From positions 1-44,465 of the forward strand of contig NZ_BDBR01000064.1 in assembly GCF_001613085.1 (NCBI RefSeq): DNA of 44,465 nt. The letters run 5' to 3'. The stretch's first letter is position 1; every line of letters begins with the position of its first letter. The notes under the pieces were generated by a model. It made no database searches and was not told the origin of the DNA. It saw only the letters and a program-made list of their open reading frames with translations. Below, piece by piece: positions 1 through 6,287 of the stretch. This DNA comes from Nocardia salmonicida NBRC 13393 (GTDB lineage: Bacteria; Actinomycetota; Actinomycetes; Mycobacteriales; Mycobacteriaceae). Made by a program: the position numbers and the translations under genes.

Positions 1-1039
1 CATGCGGATGCGGCTGCGCGGGCGTGGTCGGCGGGGTGTGCGCGTGCGGGTACGGCTGCGCGGGGGTGGTCGGCGGCGGCGTGTTGCGGTAGGGCTGCGC
101 CGGAGTGTGGGGCCGGGGATATCCCGGTGCCTGCGGGTACGGGTCGCGGGCGCGCAGCACCACGCCCGCCGCGGTGTACTGCTGCTGGTGATGCCACGGC
201 CCCGGCACCGCGAACAGCGCGGCCTTGGCCGCCCGTGCGAACTCGGCGCAGCTGGCGAAACGGGCTTCGACCCGCTTGGCGGTGGCCCTGGCCAGCACCG
301 CGTCCAGCGCCGCGGGTAGGTCGGGGCGCAGACTGCGCAGCGGCGGAACGGGTTTGCTCAGGTGCGCCTGGATCACCGCGCCCGGACTCGGTCCGGGGAA
401 CGGCACCGAGCCGGTCAGCATCCAGAACAGCGTGCAGGCCAGCGAATACTGATCGGCACGATGATCCAGCGGCGCCCCGGACAGGTGCTCGGGTGCGGCA
501 TAGGCCAGGGTGGCGGTGATCGTGCCCGCCGAGGCCAGGGTGGTCTCGCTGTCGCGCACCGCTGCGATGCCGAAGTCGGTGAGCACCACGCGCTCCGGGC
601 GTCCGATCGGTGGCTTGGCGAGCAGGATGTTGGCCGGTTTCACGTCGCGGTGCAGCACGCCGCTCGCGTGCGCGAAGTCCAGTGCGGTGGCGGTCTCGGC
701 GACGATCTGGACCGCCCGGCCCGGCGTCAGCACGTTCACGTCGGCGGTCGCCACATCGGTGCCCGCCACGAACTGCATCGAGATCCAGAGCTGATCGTCA
801 TCGGTGCCGCGGTCGTAGACATTGACGATATTGGGGTGCTCGAGCTGGGCGACCAGATCGGCTTCGCGTTCGAAGCGGTGGCGGATCTCCTCGTCGGCGG
901 ACAGTTCGGTGCTGAGCAGTTTCAGCGCGGTCAGCCGAGGCAGCCGCGGGTGCCGGGCCAGGTAGACCACGCCCATGCCGCCCTGGCCGAGCACGCGCCG
1001 GATCGTGTACCCGGCGAATACGTCGCCTTTGCGCAACAC
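1..1039 (-). CDS. Serine/threonine protein kinase, C-terminus beyond window
   Basis: Hanks-type protein kinase; the 346 visible residues hold a whole catalytic domain (about 10-275). Seen: a glycine loop GQGGMGVVY, the lysine in TALKLL, HRDVKPANI, DFGIA and YAAPEHL. After the kinase comes a Pro/Thr/Ala/Gln-rich linker that runs off the left edge, so a transmembrane or sensor part, if any, is not visible. I chose GTG at 1039 because GGAGGGGG lies about 10 nt upstream and the N-terminus (LRKGDVFAGY) aligns with the paralogue ending at 8999 (LRRGAVFAGF). Kinases of this PknA/B-like type phosphorylate Ser/Thr in cytosolic or cell-wall-linked targets; the substrate here is unknown. It is divergent from nfo. 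Kinase assignment is near certain. Confidence 0.93.
   Translation of the reverse strand, partial: MLRKGDVFAGYTIRRVLGQGGMGVVYLARHPRLPRLTALKLLSTELSADEEIRHRFEREADLVAQLEHPNIVNVYDRGTDDDQLWISMQFVAGTDVATADVNVLTPGRAVQIVAETATALDFAHASGVLHRDVKPANILLAKPPIGRPERVVLTDFGIAAVRDSETTLASAGTITATLAYAAPEHLSGAPLDHRADQYSLACTLFWMLTGSVPFPGPSPGAVIQAHLSKPVPPLRSLRPDLPAALDAVLARATAKRVEARFASCAEFARAAKAALFAVPGPWHHQQQYTAAGVVLRARDPYPQAPGYPRPHTPAQPYRNTPPPTTPAQPYPHAHTPPTTPAQPHPH
8..106 (-). repeat. Proline-rich coding repeat in kinase linker
   Basis: Inside the kinase gene, the element TPAQP recurs three times at 13-14 codon spacing (about 106-92, 67-53 and 25-11), separated by PYRNTPPPT- and PYPHAHTPPT-like segments. This is a low-complexity, probably flexible linker. 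The repeat continues beyond the left edge, so copy number is unknown. Confidence 0.75.
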
Positions 1040-1157
1040 GCGAAGTCACCCCCTCCAGGGCAGAGCACCCGCCCGAAATTCTACCGATGTATCTCCGGAA
1101 GCCACCGAGGTGCAACATCGGCCGAAGTTGTCGGTGCCTGATATTAGGGTGGGATCT

Positions 1158-1928
1158 ATGCGCATTGGAGCACACGTTCGCGACGAGAGCGATCCGATCG
1201 GCTTCGGGGAGAAGCTCGGCGCCGAGGTCGTCCAGCTGTTCGTGGTCGATCCGCAGAGCTGGGACAAGCCGCAGCCGCACCCGAAGGCCGCCGAGATCCT
1301 GGCCAGTCCGATCGATGTCGTGGTGCACTCGTCCTATCAGATCAATGTGGCGAGCCTGAACAACCGGCTGCGGATGCCCTCACGCAACGCGGTGGCCCAG
1401 CAGGCGAAGGCCGCGGCCGAGCTCGGTGCGTTCGGGCTGGTCGTGCACGGCGGACATGTGCGCTCCGATGCTGAGCTCGACACCGGAATCGACAACTGGC
1501 GCAAGCTGTTCGAACGTCAGCAGGACAAGGGCGGGTTCGCCGTGCCGATCCTGATCGAGAACACCGCCGGTGGCAATCACGCGATGGCACGGCATTTCGA
1601 TTCGATCGCGCGATTGTGGGACGCGGTGGGCGACTACGGCGCGGGCTTCTGTCTCGACACCTGTCACGCATGGGCAGGCGGTGAGGAACTGGTCGGCGTC
1701 GTCGAACGGATCAAGGCCATCACCGGACGGATCGACCTGGTGCACCTGAACTCCTCGCGCGACGAGTTCGATTCCGGCGCCGACCGGCACGCCAATTTCT
1801 CCGACGGCACCATCGACCCGCAACTGCTGGCCGAGGTCTGCCGCACGGCCGGTGCGCCGGTCATCCTGGAAACCCCGGCCGACGGGGTGGCTGAGGACCT
1901 GGCCTATCTGCGCGAGAACCTGGGCTGA
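1158..1928 (+). CDS. nfo: Deoxyribonuclease IV (AP endonuclease, EndoIV family)
   Basis: Base-excision-repair endonuclease that cuts DNA 5' of abasic sites; a Zn-dependent TIM barrel in the cytoplasm. The 256-residue protein has the family's metal-ligand motifs in order: VVHSSY, VVHGGH, LIENTAGG, CLDTCHAW, LVHLNSSRDEF followed by DRHANF, and VILETP. Length and motifs fit mycobacterial End (Rv0670). The start is ATG 1158 (MRIGAHV), the conserved N-terminus, with a G-rich GGGTGGGA stretch just upstream. It stands alone, divergent from the kinase and about 100 nt before the dioxygenase gene. Confidence 0.94.
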   Translation: MRIGAHVRDESDPIGFGEKLGAEVVQLFVVDPQSWDKPQPHPKAAEILASPIDVVVHSSYQINVASLNNRLRMPSRNAVAQQAKAAAELGAFGLVVHGGHVRSDAELDTGIDNWRKLFERQQDKGGFAVPILIENTAGGNHAMARHFDSIARLWDAVGDYGAGFCLDTCHAWAGGEELVGVVERIKAITGRIDLVHLNSSRDEFDSGADRHANFSDGTIDPQLLAEVCRTAGAPVILETPADGVAEDLAYLRENLG

Positions 1929-2029
1929 GCCCGTTCCGATCACTCCGAGATAAAACCTGTCTGCGGCGGCGTTTTCACGGTGTGCTGAGTACACAGCAAA
2001 CCGATCGAGAACGAATTGAAGGTGACCCC

Positions 2030-2959
2030 ATGACGGTCGACACTGCCACCGAAACCACCCTGACGGTGACCAAGCTCGGCGCCCACATCGGCGCGCAGAT
2101 CGATGGTGTCCGTCTCGGCGGTGACCTGGACGCGGCGACCGTAGCGACGATCCGTCGTGCGCTCAACGCACACAAGGTGATCTTCTTCCGCGGTCAGCAG
2201 CATCTCACCGAGGACGGCCAGTACGAATTCGCGGAGCTGCTCGGCAGCCCGACCACCCCGCACCCGACGGTGAAGTCCGCCGGTGTGAAGAGCCTGGCCA
2301 TCGACTCCGAGCGGAGCCGCGCCAACTCCTGGCACACCGACGTGACGTTCGTCGACCGGGTGCCGAAGGCGTCGATCCTGCGCGCCGAGTACCTGCCCAC
2401 CTACGGCGGCTCGACCACCTGGGCGTCCACGGTCGCGGCGTACAACTCGCTGCCCGCACCGCTGAAGGTGCTGGCCGAGAACCTGCGCGCGGTGCACACC
2501 AACCTCTACGACTACGCCGGGGCGGTCGACAAGGTCCGGCCTTCGCAGGTCAAGTATTCGGCGGAGTTCCAGTCCGATGTGTACGAGACCGAACACCCCG
2601 TGGTGCGGGTGCACCCCGAAACCGGTGAGCGTTCGCTGCTGCTCGGCCACTTCGTGAAGCAGTTCGTCGGGATTCCGGCCCGGGAGTCGGACCAGTTGTT
2701 CCGGTTGCTCCAGGATCGGGTCATCCGCTTGGAGAACACCACCCGCTGGAACTGGTCCGAGGGCGACGTCGCGATCTGGGACAACCGCGCCACCCAGCAC
2801 TACGCCATCGACGACTACGACGACCAGCCGCGTCGGCTCACCCGCATCACCCTCGCCGGTGATATCCCGGTCGGTGTCGACGGGCAGACCAGCACGGTGT
2901 TGAAGGGCAATGCCGAGGACTACTCCATCATCGAAGAAGTGGAACTCCTCGCCAGCTGA
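2030..2959 (+). CDS. TauD/TfdA Fe(II)/2-oxoglutarate dioxygenase (Rv3406-like)
   Basis: Non-heme iron dioxygenase of 309 aa that couples 2-oxoglutarate decarboxylation to substrate hydroxylation. The facial triad is visible as H102-x-D104 (WHTD) and H257 (ATQHYAIDDY), followed by the arginine-rich RRLTRIT segment that normally binds 2-oxoglutarate. The sequence closely resembles M. tuberculosis Rv3406, an alkylsulfatase, so release of sulfite from sulfate esters is a reasonable guess; TauD relatives also accept taurine or phenoxy acids. ATG 2030 is preferred over an in-frame upstream start at 1982 because GAAGGTG sits a few bases before it and the family N-terminus (LTVTKLGAHIGAQI) follows. 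No sulfur transport genes flank it. Confidence 0.9.
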   Translation: MTVDTATETTLTVTKLGAHIGAQIDGVRLGGDLDAATVATIRRALNAHKVIFFRGQQHLTEDGQYEFAELLGSPTTPHPTVKSAGVKSLAIDSERSRANSWHTDVTFVDRVPKASILRAEYLPTYGGSTTWASTVAAYNSLPAPLKVLAENLRAVHTNLYDYAGAVDKVRPSQVKYSAEFQSDVYETEHPVVRVHPETGERSLLLGHFVKQFVGIPARESDQLFRLLQDRVIRLENTTRWNWSEGDVAIWDNRATQHYAIDDYDDQPRRLTRITLAGDIPVGVDGQTSTVLKGNAEDYSIIEEVELLAS

Positions 2960-2969
2960 ACTTGTCCGC

Positions 2970-3000
2970 CTCCCCGAGACTTTTGCGAGTCGTTCGGGAG
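2970..3000. terminator. Hairpin after dioxygenase gene
   Basis: Imperfect inverted repeat: CTCCCCGA-GACT, loop TTTGCG, then AGTC-GT-TCGGGAG. It begins 10 nt after the dioxygenase stop and has no T-tract, as is common for actinobacterial terminators. Function inferred from position. Confidence 0.35.
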
Positions 3001-3134
3001 CCCAACTGTTGGCAGTCGGCCTCGCGTTCTGCGTGTCCACGACTGCGAGGTGGTTGGGAAGTTACCCATGTTCGTGCGTGATCAGTGGGTTGCGCATGAA
3101 TGGGCCCGTTGAAGTCGCGGGGGGAGCGGAACAC

Positions 3135-3147
3135 CATACTGGGTACA
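3135..3147 (+). promoter_or_regulatory. Possible leaderless -10 of CoA-transferase gene
   Basis: CATACT at 3135-3140 lies exactly 6 nt before ATG 3147, so a transcript would begin at the A of the ATG. No well-placed Shine-Dalgarno is present (the G-run near 3119 is about 20 nt away). A TTGAAG at 3109-3114 would give a long 20-nt spacer, so the -35 is doubtful. Confidence 0.35.
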
Positions 3148-4358
3148 TGAGTATTCGGCCGTTGGACGGTGTTCGCGTCCTGGAACTCGGTAACTATGTT
3201 GCCGCTCCTACTGCCGGACGTATTCTGGGCGATTTCGGCGCCGAGGTGATCAAGGTGGAGCGCCCCGGTACGGGCGACGAATTGCGCAACTGGCGGTTGT
3301 ACGGCGGCGATACCTCGATGTTGTATCGCACCGTCAATCGCAACAAGAAGTCGATCGTGCTCGATCTGCGCACCGAGGCGGGGCGCGCGATCGTGCTCGA
3401 CCTGGTGAAACAGTGCGATGTGCTGCTGGAGAACTTCCGGCCGGGGATGCTCGAGAAGTGGGGGCTCGGGCCCGACGCGCTCGAGGAAGCGAATCCGAAG
3501 CTGGTGATCACGCGGATCTCGGCGTACGGCCAGACCGGTCCGATGGCCGCGCGGCCAGGATTCGCCGCGGTCGCGGAGGCGGTCGGTGGCCTGCGAGAGC
3601 TGGTCGGCGATCCCGATCGGCCGCCGGTGCGTACCGGGGTGTCGATCGGTGATTCGATCGCGGGCATCTATGCCGCGTTCGGGACGGTGATGGCGCTGTT
3701 CCAGCGCGAGCGGGTCGCGGGTCCGGTGCCGCAGGTGGAGCGGATCATCGACGTCGCGCTCAACGAGTCGATCCTGTCGGTGATGGAATCGCTGATCCCC
3801 GACCACCTCGCCTACGGCATCAATCGCGAGCGCGTCGGCGGCCGGATGGAGGGCATCGCGCCGTCGAACGCCTACCCGACCAGCGACGGTTACTCCATCA
3901 TCATCGGTGGTAACGGCGATGCCATCTTCCAGCGGTACATGCAGGTCATCGGCCGCCCCGACCTGGCCGTCGACCCGGAACTGGCCGACAACAACGGCCG
4001 TTGGCAGCACCGCGAACGCCTCGACGCCTCGATCGCGGAATGGTCGATCCGGCACACCCGCGCCGAAGCGCTGAAAATGCTCGACGAGGCCGCCATCCCG
4101 TGCGGTCCGATCTACACCGCCGCCGACATCGTGGCCGACGAGCAGTACCGCGCACGCAATATGATCCAGATGTTCCCCGTCGACGTGGGCGAGGCCGAAC
4201 CCAAGCAGGTGGGTTTCGGCGGCATCGTCCCGGTGATCGGGGGCGCATCGCTGCCGATCCGCAATGTCGGCCCCGACCTCGGCGAGCACACCAGAGAAGT
4301 GCTCGGCGGGCTGCTCGGGATGAGTGAAGATCAGATCGACGCGCTGGAGGCACTGTGA
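3147..4358 (+). CDS. CaiB/BaiF family III CoA-transferase
   Basis: Transfers CoA between carboxylic acids through a covalent aspartyl intermediate. The 403-aa protein has the family fold from start to end: LDGVRVLELGNYVAAP, ILGDFGAEVIKVE, NRNKKSIVLDL and VLLENFRPGMLEKWGLG. D169, in GVSIGDSIAG, falls at the residue number of the catalytic Asp of formyl-CoA transferase. The acid substrate cannot be read from sequence. Its stop overlaps the GTG of a 56-codon ORF that in turn overlaps an HMG-CoA lyase-like gene, suggesting one operon. A related animal enzyme (SUGCT) activates glutarate and 3-hydroxy-3-methylglutarate, which would fit the downstream lyase. Family call is firm; substrate is inference. 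Confidence 0.9.
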   Translation: MSIRPLDGVRVLELGNYVAAPTAGRILGDFGAEVIKVERPGTGDELRNWRLYGGDTSMLYRTVNRNKKSIVLDLRTEAGRAIVLDLVKQCDVLLENFRPGMLEKWGLGPDALEEANPKLVITRISAYGQTGPMAARPGFAAVAEAVGGLRELVGDPDRPPVRTGVSIGDSIAGIYAAFGTVMALFQRERVAGPVPQVERIIDVALNESILSVMESLIPDHLAYGINRERVGGRMEGIAPSNAYPTSDGYSIIIGGNGDAIFQRYMQVIGRPDLAVDPELADNNGRWQHRERLDASIAEWSIRHTRAEALKMLDEAAIPCGPIYTAADIVADEQYRARNMIQMFPVDVGEAEPKQVGFGGIVPVIGGASLPIRNVGPDLGEHTREVLGGLLGMSEDQIDALEAL

Positions 4359-4525
4359 CGAGGCGAGTACACGGCAGGCGTCGCCCACCGGTGCGCAACA
4401 AGTGGGAGCCGCGCGGTCCGGGGCATGTGCGTCCGACGGTGCACCCCACCCCGGCCAGCGTGGGCGACAAACCGTGCGGTGGCGTGATGTGTGTGCCGAC
4501 GCAGGAACCCGAGCAGCGGCGATGA
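4355..4525 (+). CDS. Small overlapping ORF, 56 aa, unknown function
   Basis: A GTG-initiated ORF fills the gap between the CoA-transferase and the lyase exactly. Its GTG (4355-4357) overlaps the upstream TGA (4356-4358), and its TGA (4523-4525) overlaps the downstream ATG (4522-4524). The product is very basic at the N-terminus (TRRVHGRRR), then Pro-rich, with two cysteines near the C-terminus (PCGGVMCVP). No domain is recognised. The double 4-nt overlap implies translational coupling and is the main reason to call it. The alternative is an N-terminal leader region of the lyase gene with no separate product. Confidence 0.6.
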   Translation: MTRRVHGRRRPPVRNKWEPRGPGHVRPTVHPTPASVGDKPCGGVMCVPTQEPEQRR

Positions 4526-5436
4526 CAGCACCGCTGTTGCGGGACGTGACGCTGCGCGACGGCTTGCAGCTCACCGGCAAGGTGCTGCCCGTCGAGCAGA
4601 AGGTCGACGTGGTGCGCAGGCTGCTCGCCGCGGGTGTGCCCGCACTCGAGATCGGTTCGATGGCGCGGCCCGATCTCGTCGCGCCGATGGCCAACTCGCT
4701 CGAGTTGATCGCGGCGCTGACCCCCGATGAGCTGGCGAAATGCTGGGTGTGGGTGGCCACGCCGCGCCACGTGGAGAAGGCGGCCGCGGCCGGTGCGCGC
4801 AATTTCCAGTACTGCTTCTCGGTGTCCGACGCGCACAACAGGGCCAATATCGGCCGCGATACCGAGACCTCGGTGGCCGCGATGCCCGATGCGATCCGCC
4901 TCGCCCACGAAGCGGGCGGCGAGATCCAGCTGTGCCTGGCCACCACGTTCACCTGCCCGTTCGACGGCCCCGTCGACCCGGCGCGCGTCCTCGCCATCGC
5001 GAACGACCCGCGCACCGATGGCGCCGCCGACATCGTCCTCGCCGACACCCTCGGCCAAGCCCACCCCGGCGAGGTGAGCGCACTGGTCACCGCCGTCCGC
5101 GACACCACCCCGCCGCGCCGCATCGTCTTCCACGGTCACGACACCTGGGGCATGGGCGTGGCCAATACCCTCGCCGCCGTCGCCGCGGGCGCCACCATGG
5201 TCGACGGTGCGTTGGGCGGCCTCGGCGGCTGCCCCTTCGCCCCCGGCGCCAGCGGCAACACCGCGACCGAAGACATCCTCTTCGCCACTCGCCCGGACTG
5301 GTTCACCCCCGCCTCGCTGGCGAGCCTGGTCGGGCTCACCGAGGAGCTGCTGGCAGATCTCGGCGAACCCAACCGCTCTCGGACCCTGGAAGGCGCGCGT
5401 TCCAGGGCTGAGGCGTTCGAGTGGGTCGTTCACTGA
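4522..5436 (+). CDS. Hydroxymethylglutaryl-CoA lyase family protein
   Basis: DRE-TIM metallolyase of 304 aa. Members cleave 3-hydroxy-3-methylglutaryl-CoA to acetyl-CoA and acetoacetate, the last step of leucine breakdown. Visible motifs: RDVTLRDGLQ at the N-terminus, SVSDAHNRANIG, LADTLGQAHP, the metal-binding H204-x-H206-D207 (FHGHDTWG) and the catalytic-loop Cys C237 in GALGGLGGCPFAPG. ATG 4522 is chosen because it overlaps the previous ORF's stop and gives the standard N-terminus; an in-frame start 198 nt upstream would add unrelated sequence. Coupling to a CoA-transferase suggests the acid is activated and then cleaved. Related lyases act on other 3-hydroxyacyl-CoAs, so the substrate is not certain. 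Confidence 0.87.
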   Translation: MTAPLLRDVTLRDGLQLTGKVLPVEQKVDVVRRLLAAGVPALEIGSMARPDLVAPMANSLELIAALTPDELAKCWVWVATPRHVEKAAAAGARNFQYCFSVSDAHNRANIGRDTETSVAAMPDAIRLAHEAGGEIQLCLATTFTCPFDGPVDPARVLAIANDPRTDGAADIVLADTLGQAHPGEVSALVTAVRDTTPPRRIVFHGHDTWGMGVANTLAAVAAGATMVDGALGGLGGCPFAPGASGNTATEDILFATRPDWFTPASLASLVGLTEELLADLGEPNRSRTLEGARSRAEAFEWVVH

Positions 5437-5510
5437 GAGGTCGGTAAGACCTGCGGTATCGGGGGGATCCCGGATGGCGCGGTTCACAGTCGACGGCCAG
5501 ACTGGACAGC

Positions 5511-6287
5511 ATGACTTCGCACGCCATGGGCACCGAGGCCGTCGATGCGGCGGCCCCCACCGATATCGCGGCCGCCGCGCTCGATCTGGTCAAGCTGTAC
5601 GGATCGGGAGATACACAGGTCAAGGCCCTGGACGGAGTGTCGGCTGACTTCGCGAAGGGCGAATTCACCGCGATCATGGGTCCATCGGGCTCGGGCAAGT
5701 CCACGCTGATGCACTGCCTGGCCGGACTCGACAGTGCCAGCACGGGCGAGGTACGCATCGGTGACACCGCGCTCACCGGCCTGTCCGACAAGCAGATGAC
5801 CGCCCTGCGGCGCGACCGGATCGGGTTCGTCTTCCAGGCGTTCAACCTGGTTCCGACGCTCACCGCGCTGGAGAACATCACCCTGCCGCTCGATATCGCG
5901 GGTCGCAAGCCCGACCAGGAGTGGCTCGACACCGTGGTCAAGCGCCTAGGCCTCGGCGACCGCCTCGAACATCGGCCGTCCGAGCTGTCCGGTGGCCAGC
6001 AGCAGCGCGTGGCGTGTGCGCGGGCGCTGGTGGGCAAGCCGGAGATCATCTTCGGCGACGAGCCGACCGGCAACCTGGACTCGCACTCCTCGGGCGAGGT
6101 GCTCTCGATCCTGCGGGCCTCGGTCGACGAGTTCGGCCAGACCGTCGTGATCGTCACCCACGACCCCCGTGCGGCCGCCTACTCCGACCGCGTCGTGTTC
6201 CTCGCCGACGGTCGCATCGTCGACGAGCTGCGCGATCCGACCCAGGATTCGATCCTCGACCGGATGAAGGCGCTGGAAACCCGATGA
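5511..6287 (+). CDS. ABC transporter ATP-binding protein, LolD/MacB type
   Basis: ATPase subunit (258 aa) of a MacB/FtsX-type mechanotransmission ABC system at the inner face of the membrane. Motifs in order: Walker A GPSGSGKST (57-65), Q-loop VFQAFNLVPTLTALEN, signature LSGGQQQR, Walker B EIIFGDEPTGNLD and H-loop VIVTHD. The LVPTLTALEN and PTGNLD segments are typical of the LolD/MacB branch. Its stop overlaps the permease start (ATGA), so the two are translated together. A second in-frame ATG lies at 5526; the Shine-Dalgarno is weak for both. The cargo is unknown. Confidence 0.95.
   Translation: MTSHAMGTEAVDAAAPTDIAAAALDLVKLYGSGDTQVKALDGVSADFAKGEFTAIMGPSGSGKSTLMHCLAGLDSASTGEVRIGDTALTGLSDKQMTALRRDRIGFVFQAFNLVPTLTALENITLPLDIAGRKPDQEWLDTVVKRLGLGDRLEHRPSELSGGQQQRVACARALVGKPEIIFGDEPTGNLDSHSSGEVLSILRASVDEFGQTVVIVTHDPRAAAYSDRVVFLADGRIVDELRDPTQDSILDRMKALETR

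Noticed and set aside
8..106. Short direct repeats considered as CRISPR or tandem repeat DNA
   Set aside because: They translate in the kinase frame as a Pro-rich linker and lack CRISPR spacing.
1972..2000. TGTG...CACA inverted repeat upstream of the dioxygenase gene as a CRP site
   Set aside because: The spacing (TGTG-N7-CACA) and missing GTGA/TCAC core do not fit the consensus.
2928..5123. A 731-codon open frame antisense to the CoA-transferase and lyase genes
   Set aside because: It lies opposite well-supported enzymes; its sequence is rich in Arg, Ala, His and Ser as expected for GC-rich shadow frames and has no domain.
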